Shown piece by piece: positions 34,801 to 42,690 of a stretch of DNA of 58,132 nucleotides (the stretch's first letter is position 1; each line of letters begins with the position of its first letter). The notes beneath the pieces are model-generated. The model was not told the DNA's origin and did not search any database. It saw only the letters and a program-made list of their open reading frames with translations. The position numbers were made by a program, and so were the translations under genes. Source of the DNA: a virus; the IMG/VR virus record IMGVR_UViG_3300008116_000137, positions 1 through 58,132 of that record; one strand, written 5' to 3'.

Positions 34801-35355
34801 ATGCCTAACTGGTGTGAAAATAATCTTACGGTTTCTCATTCTGATCCTGCTATGGTTCAGAAGTTTGTTGAAGCATGTAAGAGTGATGGGTTGTTCGGAT
34901 ATTTTCTTCCGACTCCTGTTGAACTTACGGAAATGTCATCTCCTGTGTCCTCTCCTGATATTGCCAAGAGCAATATTGAGAAGTATGGTTCATCTGATTG
35001 GTATGATTGGAATGTCAACAATTGGGGAACTAAGTGGGACGTTAGTGAACCAGATCATGAAGTTTCAGAGGACATGGTGACTACATGGTTTGACACTGCA
35101 TGGGGTCCGCCCCTTGGCTTCTATGAGCATCTCAATGGTCTTGGTTATACTGTGGAAGCTATGTATCATGAACCTGGCATGTGTTTTGCTGGCATCTGGA
35201 CGGACGAATATGGCGATGAATATGTAGAGTATGACGTCTCTGATGAGAATTGGGACGAAGGTATGTCAGAGGATTTGAAGGATATGCTCATGCCAGAGTA
35301 TGAGAATTGGTTGGCGTGGCAGGAAGAGGAAAAGGCAACCACAGAAAATGGTTGA
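34801..35355 (+). CDS. YubB/DUF1281-like ferredoxin-fold protein
   Basis: A protein of 184 residues. The opening MPNWCENNLTVS and the later WDVNNWGTKWD-type and PP-GFYEHLNGLG segments match the Api92/YubB family, which is found in phages and plasmids and has a ferredoxin-like fold of unknown function. The C-terminus is strongly acidic. Confidence 0.75.
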   Translation: MPNWCENNLTVSHSDPAMVQKFVEACKSDGLFGYFLPTPVELTEMSSPVSSPDIAKSNIEKYGSSDWYDWNVNNWGTKWDVSEPDHEVSEDMVTTWFDTAWGPPLGFYEHLNGLGYTVEAMYHEPGMCFAGIWTDEYGDEYVEYDVSDENWDEGMSEDLKDMLMPEYENWLAWQEEEKATTENG

Positions 35356-35449
35356 GGCTTTTAACTGGACGTTTATATATCTTGGAATTGCGGTAGGGTC
35401 AATCACTCTTGCCGCAATTCTTGTTGGGATATTTTATAAAGAGGATTGA
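35348..35449 (+). CDS. Tiny membrane protein
   Basis: A protein of 33 residues with one transmembrane helix (FIYLGIAVGSITLAAILVGIF). It overlaps the upstream stop. Role unknown. Confidence 0.5.
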   Translation: MVEAFNWTFIYLGIAVGSITLAAILVGIFYKED

Positions 35450-35455
35450 TCTTCG

Positions 35456-35752
35456 ATGAAGAAAGTTATATACAAATATAACATGGGCACACCAGAATTT
35501 TGTGTTCCTTTTAAAGTAAAGATGCAAAAAGGAATAGATATTCTTGACATTGACTTTCAGGGAGACTATCTTCACGTATGGGGTCTGGTCAAACCAGATA
35601 ACAAAATGAAAGAACGTGAGTTTGTAATTTATCCTACGGGTGAAATTATCAAGGATTATGATAAGAGACATTATCATCATATCAAAACACTACACACCAA
35701 GAACATTCTTGGTATCGCTATAGTTATTCATGTATTTGAAATAATTGAGTAG
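35456..35752 (+). CDS. DUF7352-like phage protein
   Basis: A protein of 98 residues. The pattern KKVIYKYNMGTPEFCVPFK, then DYLHVWGLVKPD and FVIYPTGEII, matches a small beta protein family common in phages (VIYKY, then HVWxLV, then VxTGxxI). Function unknown. Confidence 0.7.
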   Translation: MKKVIYKYNMGTPEFCVPFKVKMQKGIDILDIDFQGDYLHVWGLVKPDNKMKEREFVIYPTGEIIKDYDKRHYHHIKTLHTKNILGIAIVIHVFEIIE

Positions 35753-35761
35753 AGGTAGAAG

Positions 35762-36067
35762 ATGAATAGGGAAGAACTACTTGCTGCTGGATATAAATTC
35801 TTCGAAGATCATCTTAGTAAATCTAATGGTGGTTATCAGAAGTGTATATACAGTGAAACTGGTAAACGGTATTTCATAAATGTATATTATTATGATTTCT
35901 CTCAGTATAAGATGCCATATCCAGAAGGATATGCTTGTAAACTACAGTTTGAGGTAAATGATGATTATATCAATCTGGAGTTTAATTGTAAAGATTTGAC
36001 AATTGAACAGTTAGAGAGTAAGGTAGAATGGTTGTTTATGACTCTTGGTGCAAAGGACTATGAGTGA
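35762..36067 (+). CDS. Hypothetical protein
   Basis: A protein of 101 residues behind AGAGGTAGA. A helix (NREELLAAGYKFFEDH) is followed by strands with many Tyr residues. It overlaps the phosphoesterase start by one base. Confidence 0.65.
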   Translation: MNREELLAAGYKFFEDHLSKSNGGYQKCIYSETGKRYFINVYYYDFSQYKMPYPEGYACKLQFEVNDDYINLEFNCKDLTIEQLESKVEWLFMTLGAKDYE

Positions 36068-36867
36068 TGAAAATCCAGCTAGTATCAGATATCCATTTGG
36101 AGTTTGGCCATGAGGCCAGCATCGACAATGCTGGTGCGGATGTGCTGGTGCTGGCTGGTGATATCTGTTGCGCCAGACATCTAAAGGTTATCGATGACTT
36201 TACGCCTCTACCTATCGAGCGTAAGAACGCAATAAACTTTTTCAAAGACTGTGCTTCTAAGTTCCAGAATGTGATTTACATCATGGGCAATCATGAACAC
36301 TATAAACACACATTCAATGACACGGCGAATGTTATTCGAGAGTGCTTGGCAGAGCATGTTCCAAGTAATCTTCATTTTCTAGACAACGAGACTATCACCA
36401 TATATGATGTAAAGTTTATTGGTGCTACTCTTTGGACTGACAATAACAAAGGGTGTATTGTCACAGAAGAAAAACTTCGGTTTGGTATGAACGACTTTCG
36501 CCTTATCAAGTATAGAGATTCTGTGGGTAACTACTTCAAGTTTACTCCTTCTATGTCTTTTTATGAACATAGAAGGACACTTGCCTATATCGGCACGCAA
36601 ATCGTGGATGGTCCTTGTGTAGTTGTTACGCATCATCTGCCGTCGTTCAAGAGCATTCATCCTAAGTATGCGGATGAACACTACATGAATGGTGGTTATG
36701 CTTCTGATCTGGAGCATATGATGAATGAGAATGTGAAAATGTGGATACATGGACATACCCATGAACCGTGTAGCTATATGGTGAATAATACCCGTGTTGT
36801 TAGTAATCCTCATGGGTATCCTGGTGAAAGAGCAAACCCTAATCTTGGTCTTGTTTTGGAGGTGTGA
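36067..36867 (+). CDS. Calcineurin-like metallophosphoesterase
   Basis: A protein of 266 residues with metal-binding motifs in order: SDIHLEF (near 7-13), LAGDIC, GNHEHY, THHLPS and GHTHEP. It is related to gp47 in fold only; this family is usually annotated as phage metallophosphatase. Substrate unknown (nucleotide, nucleic acid or phosphoprotein). An in-frame GTG just upstream is less likely than the ATG on the TGATG overlap. Confidence 0.85.
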   Translation: MKIQLVSDIHLEFGHEASIDNAGADVLVLAGDICCARHLKVIDDFTPLPIERKNAINFFKDCASKFQNVIYIMGNHEHYKHTFNDTANVIRECLAEHVPSNLHFLDNETITIYDVKFIGATLWTDNNKGCIVTEEKLRFGMNDFRLIKYRDSVGNYFKFTPSMSFYEHRRTLAYIGTQIVDGPCVVVTHHLPSFKSIHPKYADEHYMNGGYASDLEHMMNENVKMWIHGHTHEPCSYMVNNTRVVSNPHGYPGERANPNLGLVLEV

Positions 36868-36868
36868 T

Positions 36869-37015
36869 ATGAAAAGATTTTATCGCATACGACATTGGCA
36901 CAGTAAGTGTGCGACTCGATGGATGAACTTTGGTTGGGGTCCGACTAAGAGAGATATTTCATATCATGAGTCTCTACTAGATGCACACAATCGTCGTCCT
37001 ATTCGGAGAAAGTAA
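36869..37015 (+). CDS. Small basic protein
   Basis: A protein of 48 residues, rich in Arg, His and Trp (YRIRHWHSKCATRWMNFGWG). GGAGGTG precedes the ATG. Unknown role; the charge would allow nucleic-acid binding. Confidence 0.55.
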   Translation: MKRFYRIRHWHSKCATRWMNFGWGPTKRDISYHESLLDAHNRRPIRRK

Positions 37016-37159
37016 ATGAAACTGGCATGGTTATGTTATGATTATGAAGACCGTTCTTATCCTTACACCTACAAGGTTCCGGTAATCTTGTTCGAGGAAC
37101 CGTTACGGTATCTTTATGATAAGGTTGTTCCTATCGTATATGCGGTAATCGAAGAGTGA
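37016..37159 (+). CDS. Small hypothetical protein
   Basis: A protein of 47 residues, starting directly after the previous stop and ending over the next GTG. Tyr-rich (LCYDYEDRSYPYTYKVP). Role unknown. Confidence 0.5.
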   Translation: MKLAWLCYDYEDRSYPYTYKVPVILFEEPLRYLYDKVVPIVYAVIEE

Positions 37160-37377
37160 AAACAGACTTCCATGAGTTCAAGACAGGCGATGTAGTATCT
37201 GTTCTAAAAGATCATCCACATCTTCATCCAATGCTTCTTGTAAGAGAAGAGTGGACAGTATCTATTATGATATCAGATGCTGGTGTGGTTTGTCTGGAGG
37301 AAGTTGGTAACAAAAAAACATTCCCTGTGGAATGGTTCGTGAGGAAATCATGTCCTATAGATCAGAAGAATGGGTAA
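37156..37377 (+). CDS. Small beta-barrel-like protein
   Basis: A protein of 73 residues with a GTG start on the previous stop. The sequence FHEFKTGDVVSVLKDHPHLHPM then MISDAGVVCLEEVGNKKTFPV suggests a small SH3-like beta fold. Function unknown. Confidence 0.6.
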   Translation: MKTDFHEFKTGDVVSVLKDHPHLHPMLLVREEWTVSIMISDAGVVCLEEVGNKKTFPVEWFVRKSCPIDQKNG

Positions 37378-37679
37378 AAGGAACTGGTGGTTATTCTCAT
37401 GTTCCACAACAAGTTCCTTGGCAGAGCATTCTGAATTGGCAGGTAGAGATGTTTCTCTATTCCTGTTATCTTTATTATGATATGGACAATCCGAAATTGA
37501 CAGATGAGCAGTTTGATAATATAGTTGATCTTATGGAAAGACACTATGATGAACTGCCGGATCGTATCAAGAATGTTTGTGGTAAAGGACAGATAAAAGC
37601 TAATGCTCATTTCTTCGCCAATGATCTCTCTGATGAAGAAAAAGAAAATGCTATTCTTTGGAGAAATAAAGATCAATGA
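37350..37679 (+). CDS. Hypothetical protein, DNA-ligase-like adenylation fragment motif
   Basis: A protein of 109 residues. The stretch YSCYLYYDMDNPKLTDEQFDNI resembles the YY-x-D-x-P-x-x-xD-x-x-YD entry helix of NAD-dependent DNA ligases, which phages often carry as a stand-alone short protein of unknown role. No ligase lysine motif is present, so ligase activity is not proposed. Confidence 0.6.
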   Translation: MSYRSEEWVKGTGGYSHVPQQVPWQSILNWQVEMFLYSCYLYYDMDNPKLTDEQFDNIVDLMERHYDELPDRIKNVCGKGQIKANAHFFANDLSDEEKENAILWRNKDQ

Positions 37680-37885
37680 TGTCTGATTGGGAAAAAGACT
37701 GTCAACACTGGTGGGGCAGAACACTCATGGGGTATTATGCTCATTGGTGTTTTGACTGGGATTTCCTTCCCATCGATGAAACAACCTCAGAGATGGATTG
37801 TTGTGGGTGTTATGATTTATATTTTGATGATTATAAACGAGGATGGATAAGTATTGATTTTGAACCATGGTATTGGGGAGCGTAA
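37676..37885 (+). CDS. Acidic Trp-rich small protein
   Basis: A protein of 69 residues. It ends in FEPWYWGA, nearly the same ending as the gene at 38043 (EPVVYWGA), and both contain DYxxDxY-like acidic-aromatic repeats, so the two are probable paralogues. The second ATG (37679) is an alternative start. Confidence 0.6.
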   Translation: MMSDWEKDCQHWWGRTLMGYYAHWCFDWDFLPIDETTSEMDCCGCYDLYFDDYKRGWISIDFEPWYWGA

Positions 37886-38046
37886 TGATTACCGATTATA
37901 TGAGACAGATAGCATATAACGAAGGATGTCAAGCATTTTATGACGATCTTCTTTTCATAAACAATCCATATGAAGGTGGTAGTGATGAGCTATACTACAT
38001 GTGGGATGATGGCTGGTGGGATATGTTTTATGAAAACAAAGAATGA
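37885..38046 (+). CDS. Acidic small protein
   Basis: A protein of 53 residues, TAATG overlap with the gene before. Helical start, then YYMWDDGWWDMFYENKE; the layout matches the 61-residue gene at 34565. Role unknown. Confidence 0.55.
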   Translation: MITDYMRQIAYNEGCQAFYDDLLFINNPYEGGSDELYYMWDDGWWDMFYENKE

Positions 38047-38231
38047 TTAATATGGAAAGACTAGAAACTGATTTCCAACAGTGCTTTGCTGAATATGGCA
38101 CAGATGATTATGTAGATTGGGGATTTAATATTCGGCAAAAAACATGGGGATACCATCGTATTAGATGGTATTATGATGGTTATTCAATACACGGTAGTAA
38201 AGTTGAACCTGTAGTCTATTGGGGTGCATAA
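38043..38231 (+). CDS. Acidic Trp/Tyr-rich small protein
   Basis: A protein of 62 residues overlapping both neighbours. Shares its C-terminal YWGA ending with the gene at 37676. Role unknown. Confidence 0.6.
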   Translation: MINMERLETDFQQCFAEYGTDDYVDWGFNIRQKTWGYHRIRWYYDGYSIHGSKVEPVVYWGA

Positions 38232-38392
38232 TGACAGCATTTGAAGCAATCTCTTGGCTAGAAGCAGCGGCCAGATATTTTGAGAAACGAGATACCAAAG
38301 GTGAAGATGCTGCTTTCTGGGCAAATGTATATAATGCAGAAGCCGCAAGAGACATAGCAGAATTAATCAAAGAACTGGCCGAAAAAAAATAA
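38231..38392 (+). CDS. Small helical protein
   Basis: A protein of 53 residues, Ala/Glu-rich helix throughout (FEAISWLEAAARYFEKRD, then AEAARDIAELIKELAEKK). It starts on the previous stop and is followed by a terminator. Confidence 0.6.
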   Translation: MTAFEAISWLEAAARYFEKRDTKGEDAAFWANVYNAEAARDIAELIKELAEKK

Positions 38393-38401
38393 AATTATTT
38401 T

Positions 38402-38434
38402 AAAGAATGAGATTGACAGTCTCATTCTTTTTTT
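38402..38434 (+). terminator. Terminator with a promoter box in its loop
   Basis: An 11-bp stem, AAAGAATGAGA/TCTCATTCTTT, with a 7-nt loop (TTGACAG) and a following T-run. The loop is exactly a -35 hexamer plus one base. Confidence 0.85.
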
Positions 38435-38441
38435 GTATTGT
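38413..38441 (+). promoter_or_regulatory. Promoter nested in the terminator
   Basis: TTGACA (38413-38418, the terminator loop), 17-nt spacer, TATTGT (38436-38441). Transcription would start near 38448, after the T-run. Confidence 0.75.
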
Positions 38442-38467
38442 CTCATCATCAACTGATGGAGACGACA

Positions 38468-38644
38468 ATGGATCGCACAAACTGGAGTTTTTCTTCCTAT
38501 ATTGAGGAAATTATTCTTTTGTCAGAAATCATAGAAATTCCTGGTATTATAGAGAAAAGGGTTGAATTGCTGAAAGAAGTCTGGTATAAGTTTCCTTGTG
38601 AGTGTGAAGCCATGGGGCTTCGTGATGGTCTGGCTACCAATTAG
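38468..38644 (+). CDS. Small hypothetical protein
   Basis: A protein of 58 residues; GGAG sits 6 nt before the ATG. Mostly helical (YIEEIILLSEIIEIPGIIEK). Role unknown. Confidence 0.6.
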   Translation: MDRTNWSFSSYIEEIILLSEIIEIPGIIEKRVELLKEVWYKFPCECEAMGLRDGLATN

Positions 38645-38678
38645 CGATGTTTTAACTACCAAACAGCGGAGAAAGACA

Positions 38679-39098
38679 ATGGCTTATATGAACCAGGAAC
38701 GTAAAGCGAAATTTGCTCCTGTCATCAAGGAAATCCTCAAAAAGTATGGAATGAAGGGTTCACTGGCTGTGGACAATTATTCTACTCTTGTTCTTAACAT
38801 CAAGAGTGGACCGATTGATTTTTGGGCTGATATGCGTCATAATCCTTTTTCTGGTAGTCTGGCGGATCGTCATGACAGAGGGCATATGTCTGTCAACGTA
38901 TATTGGGTGGATGAACATTATTCTGGTGTTTCACATCGTTTTCTTCGTGAGGTTATTGATGCCATGAATATTGGCAATCATGACAACAGCGATATCATGA
39001 CAGATTACTTTGATGTGGGATGGTATGTCAATGTAAACATAGGAAAGTGGAATAAACCGTATGTCAACACGAATAAAGTTGTTGACTTGGCTGCGTGA
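38679..39098 (+). CDS. Conserved hypothetical protein
   Basis: A protein of 139 residues behind CGGAGAAAG. The pattern YGMKGSLAVDNYSTLVLNIKSG and HMSVNVYWVDEHYSG resembles a phage/plasmid family in which a helix and an alpha-beta core precede a conserved HYxG motif; no function is known. Confidence 0.7.
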   Translation: MAYMNQERKAKFAPVIKEILKKYGMKGSLAVDNYSTLVLNIKSGPIDFWADMRHNPFSGSLADRHDRGHMSVNVYWVDEHYSGVSHRFLREVIDAMNIGNHDNSDIMTDYFDVGWYVNVNIGKWNKPYVNTNKVVDLAA

Positions 39099-39109
39099 TC
39101 CTGTAGTAT
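39082..39109 (+). promoter_or_regulatory. Promoter in the accessory block
   Basis: TTGACT (39082-39087), 16-nt spacer, TAGTAT (39104-39109), overlapping the end of the previous gene. Confidence 0.5.
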
Positions 39110-39134
39110 GTGAGGACAAACAAGGAGAAACAAC

Positions 39135-39341
39135 ATGTCGCTTTCCAATCTGAATGAAATTGATGAGAAGATCAAAGAACTCACGATTGCACTTCGTGAG
39201 GATCATGACTATGCTTATGTCTGTGGTTATATGGAAAGCTTCTTCTCACGAGTTGTTCGTGCGTATGTTCCTGCCAATCGCCATCATGAACTGATTGAAC
39301 TTCTTGATATGCATCTTAACACATCCAAGGAAGGAGAATGA
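39135..39341 (+). CDS. Helical hypothetical protein
   Basis: A protein of 68 residues behind AAGGAGAAA. Helical throughout (EIDEKIKELTIALREDHDYAY). Its stop overlaps the next gene's ribosome-binding region. Confidence 0.6.
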   Translation: MSLSNLNEIDEKIKELTIALREDHDYAYVCGYMESFFSRVVRAYVPANRHHELIELLDMHLNTSKEGE

Positions 39342-39343
39342 AA

Positions 39344-39730
39344 ATGAACGCACAGGAAATCTTTGATACAGTAGCAACTCATCTGTTCACACAGGGACAG
39401 CAGTCAAGGGATGCATGTTTTGGGAAATGCGCTTATAGGACAAAAACAGGTCTTACATGCGCCGTTGGTTGTCTTATTCAGGACTATTACGTATCTGATA
39501 TGGATTTACTAGATTTTTCTGGTATTGAAACTGTATATCGCAAATTCAGAAAAATACTTCCTGAATGGATTGAGGGTAATATGGAACTTCTTGAATTTTT
39601 ACAGGCTGTTCATGACAATACTACTAATTGGGCAACTGTTGATTTCATGAAAGAGTCATTGACTGAAGTTGCCTTAAAACGTAATTTGGATTATAGTGTT
39701 CTGAATAAATTCGAAAGGTTTGGATCGTGA
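39344..39730 (+). CDS. Hypothetical protein, three-member paralogue family (copy 1)
   Basis: A protein of 128 residues. It opens with NAQEIFDTVATHLFTQGQQS and contains CAYRTKTGLTCAVGCLIQDYY and a C-terminal VHDN-W helix. The next gene is a tandem copy, and a third copy lies at 49217. The CAVGxLI core is common in phage and bacterial proteins of unknown function. The ATG at 39344 is chosen for AGGAG spacing. Confidence 0.75.
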   Translation: MNAQEIFDTVATHLFTQGQQSRDACFGKCAYRTKTGLTCAVGCLIQDYYVSDMDLLDFSGIETVYRKFRKILPEWIEGNMELLEFLQAVHDNTTNWATVDFMKESLTEVALKRNLDYSVLNKFERFGS

Positions 39731-40116
39731 CACCACAAGAAATCTTTGATACAGTTGCCACTCATCTGTTTACACAGGGACATAGAGCATATGACAATAA
39801 TCTAGAACAATGTGCCTATAAAACACCTGATGGTTCTATGTGCGCTGTTGGATGTTTGATTCAGGATTATTATAAGCCAGAGATGGATAGCAATGCATAC
39901 GGATCAGATATTCAAACCGTTTATGGTGTTTTTAAGAACGATCTCCCAAATTGGGTTAAAGATAGTCTGGGACTTCTGACATCTCTACAAGATGTTCATG
40001 ACGCAGACTGTAGTTGGAATTCTGTTGATACTCTAAAAGCTGCTCTGAAAGAGGTTGCCTTAAAATGTAATTTGGATTATAGTGTTCTGAATAAATTCGA
40101 AAGGTTTGGTTCATGA
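39727..40116 (+). CDS. Hypothetical protein, three-member paralogue family (copy 2)
   Basis: A protein of 129 residues with a GTG start overlapping copy 1. It shares the opening PQEIFDTVATHLFTQGHRA, CAVGCLIQDYY and an identical C-terminal LDYSVLNKFERFGS with copy 1; the DNA of the last ~50 nt is also nearly identical, pointing to a recent tandem duplication. Confidence 0.75.
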   Translation: MTPQEIFDTVATHLFTQGHRAYDNNLEQCAYKTPDGSMCAVGCLIQDYYKPEMDSNAYGSDIQTVYGVFKNDLPNWVKDSLGLLTSLQDVHDADCSWNSVDTLKAALKEVALKCNLDYSVLNKFERFGS

Positions 40117-40205
40117 CAATATTCTGGGTAGTAATAATCATATTGACTGCAATCATATGGGCCATTATACTAGGTGGTAGGGGTCCAGGAAATGGAGTAG
40201 GATAA
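40113..40205 (+). CDS. Tiny membrane protein
   Basis: A protein of 30 residues with one transmembrane helix (FWVVIIILTAIIWAIILGG) and overlaps on both sides (ATGA, TAATG). Confidence 0.5.
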   Translation: MTIFWVVIIILTAIIWAIILGGRGPGNGVG

Positions 40206-40321
40206 TGACACATGAAGACGCATTGGAACTGATTAAGATCATTAAGTCTATTGACACGGGATTATTCAACATTTGGATTATTCTCATGGCGCATATGTTT
40301 ATATCAGCAATGAAGCGGTAG
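40205..40321 (+). CDS. Tiny amphipathic protein
   Basis: A protein of 38 residues: acidic helix, then a hydrophobic stretch (LFNIWIILMAHMFISAM). Starts on the previous stop. Role unknown. Confidence 0.5.
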   Translation: MTHEDALELIKIIKSIDTGLFNIWIILMAHMFISAMKR

Positions 40322-40326
40322 CTCAA

Positions 40327-40464
40327 ATGAAAATCACCATTCCTATGCCTGATGTGAGTATGTGGCCCATTTTTATGTCAGAGGGCTTTATTGTGCTTGC
40401 CTTAGTCATAGGATGGTGTTACTATTACTTATTGGCTCGTTACGGAACTATGAGGGTCGAATGA
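40327..40464 (+). CDS. Small membrane protein
   Basis: A protein of 45 residues with a transmembrane helix (FIVLALVIGWCYYYLLA) and a basic end. Its stop overlaps the next ATG. Role unknown. Confidence 0.5.
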   Translation: MKITIPMPDVSMWPIFMSEGFIVLALVIGWCYYYLLARYGTMRVE

Positions 40465-40757
40465 CAAAGATCACTAAAGCATTCACAGTAGAAGACTATG
40501 TGACTATTGATTGTGAGAATTTGGAAGCATTTAGACATCAAATTGATAATTGGATTAAACGATATGGTTCTAATGCATTTTTTACATTTGAACCGCATCG
40601 TTATTATGATGATGATGTTCTGGTCATCAAGGCGGTGCGTGAAGAGACGGATGAAGAATATGCTATTCGAATGAAAAGGAATGAAGAACAAAGGCTATCC
40701 CAAGAAGAAAAAGATCGCAAAGAATATGAGCGTCTAAAAGCTAAATTCGGAGAGTAG
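40461..40757 (+). CDS. Charged hypothetical protein
   Basis: A protein of 98 residues: a small alpha-beta start (TKAFTVEDYVTIDCENLEAF) followed by a long charged C-terminal helix with many Glu, Lys and Arg. Start overlaps the previous stop. Confidence 0.6.
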   Translation: MTKITKAFTVEDYVTIDCENLEAFRHQIDNWIKRYGSNAFFTFEPHRYYDDDVLVIKAVREETDEEYAIRMKRNEEQRLSQEEKDRKEYERLKAKFGE

Positions 40758-40759
40758 TC

Positions 40760-41074
40760 ATGAACATGTATGACATGATAGAGAATATCGAAAACATGGT
40801 CAATACTGTAGTAAACAGCATGACTGAAGTGAAGCCTGAACAATTAGGTCTTGACAAGCGGTCGGCATATAGACTATATGTATCGGAAGAGGCGATTGCT
40901 ATTTCGAAGAACCAGGATGGTTCTCTTCAGTATTATGGAGGGTTTGAGTATGTTGACAAGAACAGTCGTATAGAGGTTGGCGACTATGTGTTTTATACCG
41001 CCGATGATGAAAGAGTAGCTGGCAGCATTCAATTTTACGAGGATGCGAATGCAAATGCAACTGAACAAGTCTGA
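40760..41074 (+). CDS. Hypothetical protein
   Basis: A protein of 104 residues: helical start (MIENIENMVNTVVNSM), then beta-rich (YRLYVSEEAIAISKNQDGSLQYYGG). The pattern recalls small phage proteins with a single beta sheet. Overlaps the next gene by 26 nt. Confidence 0.65.
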   Translation: MNMYDMIENIENMVNTVVNSMTEVKPEQLGLDKRSAYRLYVSEEAIAISKNQDGSLQYYGGFEYVDKNSRIEVGDYVFYTADDERVAGSIQFYEDANANATEQV

Positions 41075-41231
41075 TCCGTTATACTTGTATCATCGTATTG
41101 ATGCCTGTTCATCAATTCATGAAGCATATAAGCTAGTGTATCAGTGGGTCAAGCAGGATCATATCACGCATAGAGAGATGGGTGATCTGGTTATCTATGC
41201 ACATGATTATTTTCACCATGGGATGAAGTGA
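41049..41231 (+). CDS. Small hypothetical protein
   Basis: A protein of 60 residues; GAGG lies 6 nt before the ATG at 41049. Helical with several His and Tyr residues. Role unknown. Confidence 0.55.
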   Translation: MQMQLNKSDPLYLYHRIDACSSIHEAYKLVYQWVKQDHITHREMGDLVIYAHDYFHHGMK

Positions 41232-41232
41232 C

Positions 41233-41478
41233 ATGAAGATCAAGACATATAAAACAGTCAAGCAAGAGGTTGAGATTGAGGTAGATGATCGCATCTATGG
41301 TGCTGATAATGTTGGTGACGGGAATGCCTGGATGATTGCAAACATTATTTTGAATGGTTGTCTTCCAAAAATGATTGACAGTCTTCATGGGCAAGAGTAT
41401 AACGATATCTTCTTCGTTTGTGACAAGATCAACGAAGCATTTCAAAAGGCAGATAGAATCCTGGAGATTATGAAATGA
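41233..41478 (+). CDS. Hypothetical protein
   Basis: A protein of 81 residues. Starts with strands (KIKTYKTVKQEVEIEVDDRIYG) and ends in a helix. Overlaps the next start (ATGA). Role unknown. Confidence 0.6.
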   Translation: MKIKTYKTVKQEVEIEVDDRIYGADNVGDGNAWMIANIILNGCLPKMIDSLHGQEYNDIFFVCDKINEAFQKADRILEIMK

Positions 41479-41744
41479 GCAACTGGACATATACACTCAA
41501 CTTTCGTGATCTTATCACAGATGAACCCCTCAATGAGGATCAGTCGATCATTCGTGCGAAGTCTATGGCTAAACGGTTATCCTCATTCATCAATGGGTTT
41601 GATGATAAGGATGATGATTATATGGTATATGAATTGTGGGATGTATATGAGTTATTGAATAACTCCATTTCTGTGGATGAAATCAATGAGGGTCTGGATG
41701 CACTATATGATGTGGCAGACACGTATAGAATTTGGGTCAAGTGA
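41475..41744 (+). CDS. Acidic hypothetical protein
   Basis: A protein of 89 residues, acidic and helical (INGFDDKDDDYMVYELWDVYELL). The last ~40 residues may form a helix-turn-helix-like pair, but without a basic recognition helix. Role unknown. Confidence 0.6.
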   Translation: MSNWTYTLNFRDLITDEPLNEDQSIIRAKSMAKRLSSFINGFDDKDDDYMVYELWDVYELLNNSISVDEINEGLDALYDVADTYRIWVK

Positions 41745-41755
41745 GGGAGAATAAT

Positions 41756-41965
41756 ATGCACATCTTCTTTAAGATTATCTTTCCTGTTTTTATTATTATA
41801 TGGCTTGCGATTGCAGGAACAATAGTGTATACAGGTATGAGAGAGCATGATCTTATGGTGGCCTGTTCTGCTTCTGGTGATCCCAAGAGTAAGGAATGCT
41901 TTCAGTATGGTGTATATATTGGCAATCTTCGCACTGTCAATATGAATATTACTAATGGAGAATAA
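41756..41965 (+). CDS. Membrane protein with a short exported domain
   Basis: A protein of 69 residues. An N-terminal transmembrane or signal segment (IIFPVFIIIWLAIAGTIVYTG) is followed by a short domain with two Cys (ACSASGDPKSKECFQ). AGGGAGA precedes the ATG. Confidence 0.6.
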   Translation: MHIFFKIIFPVFIIIWLAIAGTIVYTGMREHDLMVACSASGDPKSKECFQYGVYIGNLRTVNMNITNGE

Positions 41966-41966
41966 T

Positions 41967-42149
41967 ATGTCAGAGAATGAAAGATTAGAACTCCTGGATC
42001 AGATTAAGTGGCTAGAGGCACAGGTAGAGGCATTGGAACTTGAATTGTCTGATGCGAGGGAAATGATTAAACAATTGAATCAAGAGAATAGAAAACTACA
42101 GGAGGCATATAGTAATGCTTCATGGTCTATTGAAAATGGGAGATGGTAA
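41967..42149 (+). CDS. Small coiled-coil protein
   Basis: A protein of 60 residues, almost entirely heptad repeat (LLDQIKWLEAQVEALELELS). GGAG lies 8 nt before the ATG. Role unknown. Confidence 0.6.
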   Translation: MSENERLELLDQIKWLEAQVEALELELSDAREMIKQLNQENRKLQEAYSNASWSIENGRW

Positions 42150-42150
42150 T

Positions 42151-42447
42151 ATGTCAAAGATTAAGGATATGCTTTCTAACACTGACTATGATTTGGCGGA
42201 TGAGATTACCATTGCCAATCTTCTTTCCTCCTATGATAATATACTTCATAATGAGGCGCATTCCTGGACACATCCAGATGATATTGCATATTACGAAGAA
42301 ATCAAGACTGCTCTTAGAAGGGTCATCAAGCATTATTCTACAAATGGTGATTATCTAATTGAAAAGGTAATTCGAAACAGTAAGGATAAGGTTGCATCCA
42401 GACTAGCCAAATATCGTATTGCTACCATGGGAAACAATAATGAATAA
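42151..42447 (+). CDS. Helical hypothetical protein
   Basis: A protein of 98 residues behind GGGAGATGG. All helical, with YDLADEITIANLLSSYDNIL. Overlaps the next gene by 8 nt. Confidence 0.6.
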   Translation: MSKIKDMLSNTDYDLADEITIANLLSSYDNILHNEAHSWTHPDDIAYYEEIKTALRRVIKHYSTNGDYLIEKVIRNSKDKVASRLAKYRIATMGNNNE

Positions 42448-42634
42448 AGAACTTTCAATCAAGACTATTGAAGATGTTCTGAGACGCTTTCTTATATTAG
42501 ATCAATATAAAGATAAACGATATGTATATAATTCAGGTAGATCATATAATGTATATGATATCGCAGAAGAAATCTATAATGAATTAGAAAAGAATACCGT
42601 TGAACCTTTGGACCTTGATACCTTTAAACCTTAA
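42440..42634 (+). CDS. Last gene before the repeat region
   Basis: A protein of 64 residues, helical with several Tyr residues (LRRFLILDQYKDKRYVYN). Its 3' end runs into the ACCTTT repeats, which code for its last residues. Confidence 0.55.
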   Translation: MNKELSIKTIEDVLRRFLILDQYKDKRYVYNSGRSYNVYDIAEEIYNELEKNTVEPLDLDTFKP

Positions 42635-42690
42635 TGACCTTTTATACCTTTACTGACCTTTAAGACCTTTGATGACCTTTGAAAATAATA
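42603..42690 (+). repeat. ACCTTT repeat run
   Basis: Eight ACCTT/ACCTTT units at irregular 8-14 nt spacing (for example GAACCTTTGGACCTTGATAC), beginning in the end of the previous gene. The same motif occurs at 29699-29770, near 28410-28470, 45541-45575 and 45998-46020. Confidence 0.75.
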
